64,000 nucleotides of DNA from Darksidea phi (taxonomy: Eukaryota; Ascomycota; Dothideomycetes; Pleosporales; Lentitheciaceae): contig JASJFT010000087.1 in assembly GCA_030770425.1 (NCBI GenBank), positions 62,001 through 126,000 on the forward strand, given 5' to 3'. The position numbers and the translations under genes are program-made. Below, in pieces: positions 42,476 to 52,675 of the stretch; the stretch's first letter is position 1, and every line of letters starts with the position of its first letter. The notes beneath the pieces were generated by a model. That model made no database searches, was not told where the DNA came from, and was given only the letters and a program-made list of their open reading frames with translations.

Positions 42476-43549
42476 ACATACTACCATCGGATAGGTGTTT
42501 TTCGTACCGTTTAGAGTTTTGGCCTCCTTTCTTTGCTGGTATTGCACACGCGGAAAGCTTGCGTAGCTGTCATGACCAGGTCAAGCGAAACTGGAAACCA
42601 TGCCTATCATTCTTTCGTCTGCCGCAGCGTCGTTGATGCTGATGGAGCCGTAACGAAGTAGGAGAGTCGATGCGCAACTACAACTTCGTCTAGTCGTCCT
42701 CTCTGTTATCTTCACACCGGTCAAACCGTGCCCTATCATGCAATACCGCTTCCAAATCCACACACTCGCAACATGAAATCAGCCCGTATCGACCCTCACC
42801 GTCTTCTTCATCGCAATAGCCTGTCATCCCAGTCATCACAATTTCCTTCTTCCCATTTTCGACTGTCAGCCTTCTCAATCTCTTTGAAACCACACCCTCT
42901 CCACGTCGACAGCACATAGTCCTTGCCATCTTTCTATATATTTTGTGGTGTTGACATCTACACCCTTACTTCTCTTCTATCTTTTATTGGTATACATCTC
43001 CAAGAATTTTTTGCATGTCTGCACCAACTGCTTCAGGCCAGGAAAAGAGGTGTCTGTGGAAAAGATGGCCATGCTTTTGGCTTGAAGAAAATAGTTTTAT
43101 AAGCATTACTTTTGAAAACTTGCGGCGATTCTGCAGTGATGAGGTGGCATGTCGCCTCGCTTGGCAGCGATGAGATGGAAGGAGCAAACTTGCAAACATG
43201 TGGAGGGTCGCGCCACGTTGTGGTAGGGGGCGGCCTATCATATCTAGTCCAAGACAACATTTGCAAGGGTACCCCTCTGGATTTCTCCAATGAGTATTGC
43301 TTGCACTAACGGGCGTCTCCGCTCATGCGCGTGAAGCCTCGATCTGGTTCGATGTCCTATGCACGGATGTGTTTCGTGCCGACCATACAAAAGAGACTTC
43401 CACTGTGCAAATCCAAAACAAATCCTATACACGGATTGGGGCTTTACACTCCGTCACGTGAGGCTGCGCTAGATCCACTCAAGTGCTAGTGTGCCTTACA
43501 GGCCGACTAGCGCACTAAGCATCCACTCGCCACGCCCGCAAGCCCGTCC
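42476..43549. other. Gene-poor stretch with SINE-like copy B
   Basis: Contains copy B of the SINE-like repeat and a TCACGTGA box at 43454-43461, about 90 bp before the next ATG. Small ORFs are unconvincing. Confidence 0.5.
43355..43436 (+). mobile_element. SINE-like short repeat, copy B (5'-truncated) with 14-bp flanking duplication
   Basis: The 54-bp insert (43369-43422) lies between TCCTATGCACGGAT (43355-43368) and TCCTATACACGGAT (43423-43436), differing by one base. It starts within the element at GTGTTTCGTGC, lacks the 5' part seen in A and C, and ends in the A-rich AAATCCAAAACAAAT. A 5' truncation with an A-rich 3' end and flanking duplications is what target-primed retroposition leaves. 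Confidence 0.75.
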
Positions 43550-45862
43550 ATGAGCCCTCAACACTCGGATATTCCCGCACATGCAGCAATGGACACACCT
43601 AGTCTTACTCATACCACTTCTGAGGCTACAACTCTTACTCCTACCAACGCCGGCGCTTCGCAAGTACCGCTTAGGAAACCCGTTCCTGGCCCTAGCTATG
43701 ACGTACTAAACGGTAATCTTGCTACGCCCGCTTTGACTTCCCGCGCAAAGACTAGAAGATCGATCGCGTCTCTTACCTGTGTCGCGGCTACGCTTTTAGG
43801 AACAGTCGTGTTCAGCTGGCGATGGATCTTCTCTGGATCACCACTACTACTATGCTCGCTCTTCCTCGGAGAATCGAACGGTTACCGCGTCCTTCCGTGG
43901 ATACCGCTATGGGCAGTCTTCACCTCTCTCAATTTCGCATACGCCGTGGCCGCGACTTCTTGGCTGCTGTACTGGGTCTTCGTCGCCATCTGCTACCCTG
44001 CTTTCCTACTATCATGCCTGTTCCAATTCGAGGCGGCCGGTAAATACGCCCGCCGCCGCTGCAGGAGACTACTACGTCATGTACAGTTTATCCAAGACAC
44101 AGTCGGTTTGTTCGATCTTCCTGCGCTTGAGATTGATACCGACACGATTGGCCTTTTTGTTCTTCGGGGCTTGACCTTTTCGTGGTCAACTCTGACAGGC
44201 ACCGCCTACGGGATCGAAGTAGGCGTCAAGCTCTCAGACGACATGGAACTCGCAATACAGACGGACAGGGTAGTTGTCAAGCTATTCCGACGGATAGAGA
44301 TCGGCGACGTATACGCCAACGTAAAAGGCAAAGAAGAGATGAGCTTCAGCGCTATCCAACCGTACCCAAACGAACGCGACATGACCAAAGATCAATTCGT
44401 GGCTGTCGACACGCCTATCCTAAAAGCGGCCTTGGACGGCTCTTCGGACGGGCAAGATCGACTTGACAGCTCATCTGAGCCCAAGACGAGGGATGAACCA
44501 GTCAAGAGACTGTCGCCGGATGAGGTCAAAGCTCGCAAAGAGTATGATGAAACTATCCGTCGAATTTGTGATACGAGCACAAGCCAGTCCGCTAGTGAGA
44601 TGTTGAAGAAGATTGCACTAGAGCGTGGGATTGACGGTGCCTTCGATACCGACACGAACCGAAGGGCCGCCATATGCGCACACATCCATGACCGGCCAAC
44701 GATAGCTCATCCGCCAAGGAAGTCGATACGACTCACCACCCTTCGGCATAATTCTCATCCAAATATCAAAGCATTCTTGCATCGACTGCCTCTCCTTTAC
44801 CGGCTGCTACTTAATCCTATTAGTTATTTCCACCCTATATACATCAATTCTCTCACTACCGCGGGCTCTGGCAAGTGGTTTGTCTCGCTCATGAGGAATC
44901 ATTTCTTCAAGCACTATTCAACATCCGACGCCGAAGTTCGCCGACTGGAAGGACGGATTTCAGCCTGGCTGGCTGATGCCAACTTCACTGTAGGATTCAG
45001 CAACCTCTACTGTACGGGCCATGTTCCCATGGACACGGACTACGACATCGAATGCAAGTTCAAGATCGGGGATCTGATGGCTCACCGAACAATACCTGAG
45101 ACAGTCAAGCTTACTGAAGTCATCCATCTTGGAGGTGCTGACATCACGTTTAACCTACCGTCATTCCTGCTTCCTCACCACGAACATAGAATGCCCCCAA
45201 AGCTCACGGATTTCGAGGAGATGAAGCTCGAGCAGGAGATAGAGGAGGCCAAAGGTACGCCGCAGGCCGTACAGCTGACAAAAGAGTTGGAGCGGAAGCG
45301 AAGAGATGAGACGAGTATGAGGATTTCAGCTCATGGACACTTGCCAGCGCTATTTGATCAAGAGCTGCTCAACTTCGTTGCTGCGACGGTCAAAGCTACA
45401 AAGGTTATCGAGATAGAGAAAGGCCACGAAGAGCTTGTTCTCAAGCGTGCAGCCACGGACAAACTCGAATTGGAGATTAGACGTGCCGACTCGGTCGCAT
45501 CCGGTGCCTCTGAGGCCGTCCCTTTGGACGATGCCAGCAACGCTAGCGCAGACAGTGTCGAATCCGAGCCCGCCACCATAGCATCTCAGTCCTCGTCAGC
45601 ATCGCCGCGGACCTCCACCTTTGGCGCTCGTATGAACCAAACCTTCAAGGGCATGAATACCAAGATGAAAGACGGGTGGCGCAAGGCGGGTATTAGCACA
45701 GTCAATGTCGTAGCGAATGACCGGTGGATTGCGAAGATTGTGGGGAACATCATGAGGAAACTAGAAAAGGCACAGGGGGATGTCGGGTATTCGGGAACCA
45801 TCGCGTTGCCTTTGGCCGAGTACAGGGAGAGGGCGGAGACGTTATCGAAGATTTTGCCATGA
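43550..45862 (+). CDS. Conserved-looking fungal membrane protein, function unknown
   Basis: Single exon, 770 aa. I do not recognise a named family. Residues 1-70 are Thr/Pro-rich. About 70-165 hold two to three membrane segments (ASLTCVAATLLGTVVFSW, LPWIPLWAVFTSLNFAYAVA, WLLYWVFVAICYPAFLLSCL). Residues about 190-275 form a beta-rich stretch (LVLRGL-like, then GIEVGVKLSDDMELAIQTDR and IEIGDVYANVKG). A second folded region spans about 390-560 (YINSLTTAGSGKWFVSLMRN, LTEVIHLGGADITFNLPSFL). The C-terminal third is charged and Ser-rich, ending with a helical segment. The beta-rich parts beside a membrane anchor recall bridge-like lipid-transfer or Mdm31-type proteins. That is a guess from pattern only. 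Confidence 0.8.
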   Translation: MSPQHSDIPAHAAMDTPSLTHTTSEATTLTPTNAGASQVPLRKPVPGPSYDVLNGNLATPALTSRAKTRRSIASLTCVAATLLGTVVFSWRWIFSGSPLLLCSLFLGESNGYRVLPWIPLWAVFTSLNFAYAVAATSWLLYWVFVAICYPAFLLSCLFQFEAAGKYARRRCRRLLRHVQFIQDTVGLFDLPALEIDTDTIGLFVLRGLTFSWSTLTGTAYGIEVGVKLSDDMELAIQTDRVVVKLFRRIEIGDVYANVKGKEEMSFSAIQPYPNERDMTKDQFVAVDTPILKAALDGSSDGQDRLDSSSEPKTRDEPVKRLSPDEVKARKEYDETIRRICDTSTSQSASEMLKKIALERGIDGAFDTDTNRRAAICAHIHDRPTIAHPPRKSIRLTTLRHNSHPNIKAFLHRLPLLYRLLLNPISYFHPIYINSLTTAGSGKWFVSLMRNHFFKHYSTSDAEVRRLEGRISAWLADANFTVGFSNLYCTGHVPMDTDYDIECKFKIGDLMAHRTIPETVKLTEVIHLGGADITFNLPSFLLPHHEHRMPPKLTDFEEMKLEQEIEEAKGTPQAVQLTKELERKRRDETSMRISAHGHLPALFDQELLNFVAATVKATKVIEIEKGHEELVLKRAATDKLELEIRRADSVASGASEAVPLDDASNASADSVESEPATIASQSSSASPRTSTFGARMNQTFKGMNTKMKDGWRKAGISTVNVVANDRWIAKIVGNIMRKLEKAQGDVGYSGTIALPLAEYRERAETLSKILP

Positions 45863-46217
45863 CGAATGCATTAGTGGACTAAAGGCGCACGGAGGCGTCG
45901 GGCTGGAAGCATAGATACCCAGGAATACATGAGATTATGCTATATCATTGCGCGTGAGCATTTCTTTATTTATAGCATACACAACTCGATTTCTTTCCGA
46001 TATACTTCTATACGTCCCCTACATGGACGTACTTGGCAAGACTTTATGAACCCAGTAGTAGAATGCATCGCAAGTGAGAAGATTTCAATTCACATTACTA
46101 ATAAGCACCGGCGGGTCTAGCTCGCCTGTCACTCCCAAACGCCCCAAACCTGACCCCCCAATGCATTAACCAAGTCGTAGTCACTCAACGTTGACAATAT
46201 AGAGTAAAACCCACCTC
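45863..46217. other. Intergenic, convergent 3' ends
   Basis: Between the 770-aa membrane protein gene (+) and the SET gene (-). Probably 3' UTRs. Nothing else is seen. Confidence 0.5.
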
Positions 46218-47561
46218 TTAATGCTCGTGATGACAACCCGACTCACCAGCAAACCTCTTATGCCCCACTCTCTTCTTCCAACTCCATGTCGTCTCCGGAT
46301 TGTTGGCCATGTTCCGCATCTCCTGGACATCTCGGTCCCTGAAGCCCTTGTCCAAGTAGCTGTGCTCGGCGCTCAACCGCGCATACTTGATCGCGTTATA
46401 CTTGTCGCCAAAGCTGCTGTACACTTCGGCAGCATGCTTGTACGCAAAGCCTAGGCTGGCGTAAAGGCGTTCTTGCTTGTAGAGCGAAATCAGCGCTTCG
46501 GCCATCTCGGGGGTAGCGGTAGATGCCGATGTCCAGTCATCGAGGGCGGTGGCTAGGTCGGCGATTTGGGCGATGCGCTCGTCTGATTCGGCGGTGAAGA
46601 GGGGATGCGCCGAGCACGAAGAGCAGGAGCAGTCGAAGCCCCAGTTCCGCTTCAGGTTCGCCATGCGCTTCGACCGGCTCTTCTCGTTGTTGATATATGT
46701 GATGGTGATTTCCTCGCCGGGGTGGATCGTCTGCGTGGCATGCACGTAATGGCTCAGCGTTTCTTCGTCCCAGAAATAGGCTGCGTTGGGGCGGCAATCG
46801 TGGTTCAGCATGGCGATTTCCGGAAGTACAGCGTATTGGCTGACGCCGTCGATTTCGATATCGAAAGCGTTGGTGTTGATGCGGTCGTCTACGGGATCGC
46901 CTTTGAAGTGGTCGAGCAGTGCCCAGAACGCAGTCTGGGAGTCTGAGGGCAGCGTTTCGACACCGCGGTGGGTGAGTCGTAGACGTTCTGCCTCGACAAG
47001 TTGGTAGGAGATGGGGTTTGTGATGACGAGGGGAGTGGATGCGAAGATTTGGTCGCCGCGGTTGAGCGTTTTGTTTGCGATCAGACCGCGACCTTTGCCT
47101 GGGAATTCATGCTGCACAAACGGCGGGTTCGCGTGATTATTGATTCTATCCAGGGCATTAGGATGCGAGAAAGCAGGTTTCTTTAGCATCTGATAGGCCA
47201 GCGAACTCGTCGTTACTATGTAAACGCCACGCCCATTCGCAAACTTCTGGTCGCTGAAGACGCAAACAGGTTCTGTGGTATTTTCGTTGGAATAGCATTC
47301 TGGCCAAAAGGTCCACGGGAAGTCTGCGACCTGTTCCGCTGACGCGCGGGATTCGTCGAGTGTGAGGGTGGTGTTGGCTTTGAAGTTGTTGTGGAGAGGG
47401 GATGAGGGGTCGAAGGTTGAGGGGTGGCATTCGCCGTTATGGAGGATGGAGTCTGAGGGGCAGGCGTCTGCGAGAAGGGGCTGTTGGAGGATGTGGTCGA
47501 CCTTTTGGCTGCCGAGGGCGTAGGCGCTGCCTAGCAGGGTGAAACCGAAGGCGTTCTTCAT
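46218..47561 (-). CDS. SET-domain (SMYD-like) protein with N-terminal signal peptide
   Basis: Single exon, 447 aa from the ATG at 47561. The longer frame to 47567 starts at TTG. The first about 18 residues (MKNAFGFTLLGSAYALGS) look like a secretory signal peptide. A Cys-containing region with several N-x-T/S sites follows. The SET domain at about 145-310 shows GKGRGLIANKTLNRGDQIF, the cofactor block AMLNHDCRPNA, GEEITITYIN and a post-SET Cys cluster (WGFDCSCSSC), so catalytic parts look intact. A helical C-terminal region resembling SMYD TPR helices follows. The tail HHEH is not an ER retention signal. SET enzymes normally work in nucleus or cytosol, so a secreted or lumenal one is unusual. 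Target unknown. Confidence 0.88.
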   Translation of the reverse strand: MKNAFGFTLLGSAYALGSQKVDHILQQPLLADACPSDSILHNGECHPSTFDPSSPLHNNFKANTTLTLDESRASAEQVADFPWTFWPECYSNENTTEPVCVFSDQKFANGRGVYIVTTSSLAYQMLKKPAFSHPNALDRINNHANPPFVQHEFPGKGRGLIANKTLNRGDQIFASTPLVITNPISYQLVEAERLRLTHRGVETLPSDSQTAFWALLDHFKGDPVDDRINTNAFDIEIDGVSQYAVLPEIAMLNHDCRPNAAYFWDEETLSHYVHATQTIHPGEEITITYINNEKSRSKRMANLKRNWGFDCSCSSCSAHPLFTAESDERIAQIADLATALDDWTSASTATPEMAEALISLYKQERLYASLGFAYKHAAEVYSSFGDKYNAIKYARLSAEHSYLDKGFRDRDVQEMRNMANNPETTWSWKKRVGHKRFAGESGCHHEH

Positions 47562-48330
47562 CTTCAAGTATTACTCCAACAATACAACAATATCAGACGG
47601 AATGAAATGACACTTCTCAGGCACATTCGGGGTTCTGTGGACTTTATTAAATGTCTCCGGGTCGTCCATCGCGAGGGTGCTGGAATGTGGATTGTGAAAC
47701 GCGAAGGGATTGGAGATGGCCGTGAGGCCAGGGGTGAAACGTTTTTGGAAACAGACCAGAGATTCGCTGCACACAGCACGTCGGGCCATGTGCGGAACAA
47801 ACTTTTTTTAGATGCACGGCAGAGTTGTTTTGAAGGGAGGGTGGGGATGCGATGGAGAGGATAAGTTTGGGCGGTGTGGAAGTGGTTTCCGTGGCCCGAG
47901 TCGGCGACTCAATGACCGTATTATCCAGTCTCTCGACGAGGCAGAAAAAAATCCCCCTCATCTTACGGATTGTTATAGCACCGCGATGGTCCTCTGGTGT
48001 TGTGACGAGTCCAGCGCAAGTCTGTGAGGGAATTGGGGGCTGGTTAAAACATGACGCGGCTCGGTTAGGCTTGCCCAGAGCATATCAAACGCGCTTAGGA
48101 GTCGCGTTTCAAGAGTTGCACGGTGCATCCGAAAACATCAACCTGCAGGCAAGTTTCGAATCGACGGAAAACACCCTGTGAAAGTTTCACTGTGCACATC
48201 CTTACTCGTCTAACTCCCTCCTCCGCTCCATTACTTTATGACATAGGAAATGCAAAATGGCAGAATATGTCAAGCCCGCCACGTATGAAATGAGTCGGTC
48301 CGCAAGTCTATCATACCACCTGCCATGTAT
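47562..48330. other. Intergenic, no gene seen
   Basis: SET gene promoter and multicopper oxidase 3' flank. ORFs up to 109 codons overlap on both strands and match nothing. Confidence 0.5.
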
Positions 48331-50289
48331 TCAGTTTCGATGTACATCAGTCGCGCCATACTTCCCAGGCGTTTGTTTTGTGTTGAAAATCGTATTGCAC
48401 TGCTTCTCGGCTTCTGACGGGGTGAGCAGTCCGGTCTGGCCGTTACAGTTGCCCAAGGGCGACTTGCCGCTGCTCTTGCAGAGACGGATGCCGGATGGCG
48501 GGACGGTGGAAGACTGGCGCTGCAGAATATCCGGTGATTCTATGAGGACAGCGTTCATGCCACCGACGGCGTGGAAGTCGATATGACAATGGAAGAACCA
48601 GACTCCGGGGTTATCGGCTTTGAAGCGCAGGACCAGATAACCCATGGGCGGGATAACGACTGGGCGAGGTTAGCATAGAGGCCTCACGATACTACGGGGG
48701 AAGGGCTTACCAGTATCCCGCTTCATCGGAACAGGATTGAGCAGCGCTTCTTGCCCTGTCCAGGCGCCAATTCCTCGCGCTGCTACCTGAAAGTAATGGC
48801 CCTGCCTATCGTCAGTACCGCTAAATCCACCAGACGTGCTGGGCACTCACGTGCAAATGCATTGGATGAGGCCAAGGCTGCGGATTTTCCATATAGATCT
48901 GCACAATGTCGTTGTTCTTCAGAATCACCGGGGCCACTCCTGGGCCATACGTGGGAAGGAATAAGGCGTTTCTGCCTGTTGAAAGAGCCGTGTAAAGAGA
49001 GGGTACCTTCGGAGCAACCCAAGGCTGTGCGCCGATTGAGATGCGCGTGCCGATACCTTCGTAGTATGTCTGATTGGTTCGGAAGGTAATCTGCTTGGTG
49101 ACTCCGCTAAAGAGAGGCTGCTTATCTAACGGTACCAATGTCGTGTCATCGAGCACACCGGCGATGGGTACCCAGCCAGGCCTCAACCGCCTCGTTATGT
49201 CCGGGTTCAGGGTTATCGGTTGACCGTTGGCTCTTAGATACGTTGCGTTTCCGATCACGGTGAGCTTGGTGTCAGGAGGAACAGGACGAGTTAACATGTC
49301 TGTTGTCATCTTCGCAATGAACTGCTCGCTGGTTAAAGGATTTCTCTTCCCGGTGACAATCGCATCGTATCTCTGACCCGAACACACTAGGATTGTGTCA
49401 GCATCCTTGGGCTGGATTTTGACTCCGTCCACAGCAACAATGCTCAAGAGATGTCCCTCGATATGGAATTGGCCGCAAGTCAGCGCGGCCATATTCACGA
49501 TGCGCAGCAGGTATCGCTTTTCCGGTTGGAAATTGAACGCCAGAGGTCTATTCGTATCGTTGAATAGGAATGACTTCGGGGGAGGTATGTCGCCGTTGGT
49601 GTTGTTGACGCCCATGTACATATCAAGGAGGAAAGGCATTTGGTCGTGGTACCAGTCAGACATGCTCACAGGGATCTGCTGAGTGATATTCAAGCTGGCT
49701 TCCCATTTAGGATCATGAATGATCATCTTGCCCCGGAGGCCGTCCGGATATTGTCCCTTCTAACGTATCATCAGCATGGCTAGCTTGGGGCGCGAGCATC
49801 TACGAGACAGGTCGGCGAAAACGTACATCATGACTATGATACCAATGGGTCCCAGGCGGATATGCTTTGAAAGTGTAGGTGTAACTCTCTCCAGGCTGGA
49901 TGGGGCATTGGGCGACACCCACAGGTCCATCGTTCACCGCCGTGCCAATTTGCGCCATGCCATGGAAGTGTAGCGATGTTGTTTCGTTTCCCAATGAGTT
50001 GCGAGTTCTCACGACAATGGTGTCGTCGACGTCTGCTTCGATTGTCGGTATCCTGGGCTCTAGTTAGATAAATCGCATCGGTTGGTTGGGCGCACTAACG
50101 GCCACTGGCCGTTGATGCCGATGACAGGCCGGGGGAATCCATCGGGGGCAGCCTAGCAGTCTGTCAACACGTGTCTTCCTGCCTCGAATTGACGGAACTC
50201 ACCGTTACCCAGCCAATGTCAAAATCGTAGGTGATGGTCTTCGTCGACGCCAGGCTGACGAAAAGGGCGAGAAGGAGCGAACGAAACAT
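48331..50289 (-). CDS. Secreted multicopper oxidase (Fet3/Abr1/laccase-like)
   Basis: Six exons: 50289-50203, 50152-50100, 50052-49827, 49759-48851, 48801-48711 and 48659-48331, giving 564 aa. A signal peptide (MFRSLLLALFVSLASTK) leads into three cupredoxin domains. All four copper-binding signatures are present: LHFHGM, GTHWYHSH, HPMHLHGHYF (built across an intron) and GVWFFHCHIDFH. The start TITYDFDIGWV and the QYPDGLRGKMIIHDP block resemble fungal ferroxidases and the Aspergillus Abr1 oxidase. No C-terminal membrane anchor is visible, unlike Fet3, so a cell-wall or secreted oxidase (phenolics, melanin or Fe2+) is more likely. No Ftr1 permease or pigment PKS is nearby. Substrate remains open. 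Confidence 0.92.
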
Positions 50290-51693
50290 AATTATTCAAA
50301 GCGAGCGACACCTGCAAACGAGCGATACCTGCAAACGACCGGGTTTGAGCGGGGCCCTCCACCTTTTGAGTGTCTCATGGTGGGCGACAATATGGTTCGC
50401 AATTTGGGGATCCGCAGTATTGAGATCAACAGGAGTATTGGCGCAAGAGTCCAGGCGAGTCACTGGCGTTCTGTTTGAAAGCAACGAAGCAAAGAGAGAG
50501 GTGCAATGGCGACAATGCACTCGGGGAGGCGCTGATAGGGCTATTGGGATCAGCAACTCTGGGACGGAAGCGGGATGGTTTGGAGCTTGATTCTGGTTTA
50601 CGGTTTAGCGGATGCAGATCTCCCGCCTTGGGGGATCGGAGCAGGAGTGCATCTGGTTCCATCGAGGATGCTGGAAATCAACGCTTTCTTTGGAGGCGTT
50701 CTCCGCGACGGATGTTCTGAGCGACGGACATCGATCCAAGGGGATGCCTGAATTGTGCCTAGTCTTAAAGGGTCTAGCGCCGCAGACGGCATTCACGTGA
50801 CATTTTTTTTTCGACTTGCACAGTGGGAGTCTCTTTTGTAAAGTCCGCACGAAACACAGTGGGGGTTTGTACACAGGAGGGGTGCTATACCATCACGTGA
50901 CATTTGCATGTCGATGGATGATATTGGGTTTCGAGAAGCAGCGCGCTTGGAACTGGACAATCCCCACGTGCCTCACTTGCGGTTACGAGTGCGAGCGTGC
51001 AGTGGACATGTGCCAACTCGAGGGGCCTGTTGGGGGTTACGGCCGAGTTCTCGACATGGCGACGGACATACATCTCGTAGGGCTGTCGCAGTGGATTCCC
51101 AACTGGCTGTGCAAGCGAATAATTGCCCCGAACGCCGGGCCGCGCGCATGCCATCAGCCTCAGGCCGCGCAAAAGGTCGTGCGGCTGCCACGCAACAAGC
51201 AGGCAATTGCTCGCATTCAACAGCCAAGCTGGATGACACGAGGGACGCGGCGTCTCGCAGCCGCTGTCGTGATTGGCCCAACGGCCAGATGTTGCTCCGC
51301 CTCTCGCACCTGTGGTTCCAGCACGCTCCGCCCCCGAATCTATGACGCATCCTTCACCTCCGCCTATCTCCCAATGCGTCCCAATGAGAGGGTCCGCAGC
51401 ACGCCTCAGCATCCCGTTGGAGCCCTGCTAACGCCTGTTGGACGGTGCTGCTGATACCCGTCCCTCCGACATACAAGCCCGTGTTCGCTTAGACAGGACC
51501 ACCGACCGCTACGCACGACAGAAATAGGATCACTGCTCACCCGCGTCTGTGCACCCCGAGATGCAGTCGATACACCGAGGATATAAGGGGGGAGCATCTT
51601 CCAGAGTCAACGTCTATCAGCGCAGCACAACACCAATCCCTTTTCTTCCACCCCCCGCTTCCCACGCTTCCCTCGTACCCCACACCCATCGCC
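50290..51693. promoter_or_regulatory. Divergent promoter region with duplicated E-box
   Basis: Lies between the multicopper oxidase (-) and RTA1 (+) genes. It includes SINE-like copy C, whose flanking duplication TCACGTGACATTT (50793-50805 and 50893-50905) carries an E-box CACGTG in each copy. A GC-rich 212-codon frame (50816-51454) has no protein-like signal. A pyrimidine-rich run precedes 51694. Confidence 0.5.
50793..50905 (-). mobile_element. SINE-like short repeat, copy C with 13-bp flanking duplication and poly-A
   Basis: The 87-bp insert (50806-50892) lies between two perfect copies of TCACGTGACATTT. Read on the minus strand it begins TGGTATAGCACCCC, contains TGTGTACAAAC, GTTTCGTGCGGACTTTACA and ACTCCCACTGTGCAAGTC, and ends in a poly-A run. 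It is internally dimeric: a TACAAA...CCCACTGTG module occurs twice about 41 bp apart. It is the longest and cleanest copy. Confidence 0.8.
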
Positions 51694-52675
51694 ATGGCCG
51701 GCGGCGACATCCCTCCTCCCAATCCCGAGTGGTGCACCCAGATCACCGACGAGTGCACCATCGAGGGGACTCTGTACGGTTACTATCCCAGTCTTGGTGC
51801 AAACGCCTTCTTTGTAGCCTTTTTCGCTCTAGGCTTCATTCTCAATCTCGGTTTCGGCATAAAGTACAAGACATGGACATACATGGTCAGTTACCCCATC
51901 TCAAGATGTATGACCGTCTCTAACAAACCCACAGATCGCCATGTGCCTGGGCTGCGCTGCCGAAGCCGTAGGCTACGCCGGCCGTGTCATGATGAATAAC
52001 AATCCATTAGACTCGGTTGGCTTCCAGATCCAGATCTGCTGCCTGATCATCGCGCCCGCCTTCATCGCTGCCGGTATCTATGTGTCCCTCAAGCACTTTA
52101 CCATCACTTTCGGCGAGTCATGGTCGCGCCTTCGACCGGCTTGGTACACCTACATCTTCATCGCCGGCGATATCTTCTCGCTCGTTCTCCAGGGTGCTGG
52201 CGGTGGTATCGCTGCCACCGCTGACTCCGGGTCGGACATGCTAGATGTGGGCACCAATCTCATGATCACCGGTGTCATCTTTCAAGTCGTCATCCTCTTC
52301 GTCTTCGGCTTCCTTTTCGTCGAGTACACTGTCAGGACGTACCGCCGCTCTGACCAACTCAGCGCCGGGTCCCTGGCGCTGCTGGCCGACACCAAGTTCC
52401 GTCTTTTCGTTGGAGGCATGCTCGTTGCCTATCTCGGCATATTTACACGATGCGTCTACCGCATTCCTGAGCTTACTGGTGGCTGGAGGAGTAAGCTCAT
52501 GAGGAACGAGCCCGAGTTCATCGCCCTCGAGGGTGTGATGATCACCCTTGCAGTGCTCACCATGACCATCTTCCATCCGGGCTTCTGCTTCCCTGTGCTC
52601 GGAAACACCTTTAGCAAGAGATCAAAGGCCAAGAATGTCGACATGGAAGGTTCGATGGAGATGATGCAGAATTAA
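51694..52675 (+). CDS. RTA1-family seven-transmembrane protein
   Basis: Two exons, 51694-51885 and 51935-52675, giving 310 aa. RTA1/RTM1/Rsb1 proteins are fungal seven-span membrane proteins linked to resistance to toxic amphipathic compounds and to sphingoid-base movement across the plasma membrane. About seven hydrophobic spans are visible, including AFFVAFFALGFILNLGFGI, IQICCLIIAPAFIAAGIYV, YIFIAGDIFSLVLQGAGGG and MITGVIFQVVILFVFGFLF. Family hallmarks include CAAEAVGYAGR, the GDIFSLVLQGAGGG block and TRCVYRIPELTGGW. The C-terminal tail is short and Lys/Met-rich. The 49-nt intron falls just after the first span. True substrate is not known for most family members. Confidence 0.95.

Noticed and set aside
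50816..51454. 212-codon plus-strand ORF between the oxidase and RTA1 genes
   Set aside because: GC-rich stretch with equally long frames on the opposite strand and no domain-like pattern. It overlaps the SINE-like copy C and promoter region.
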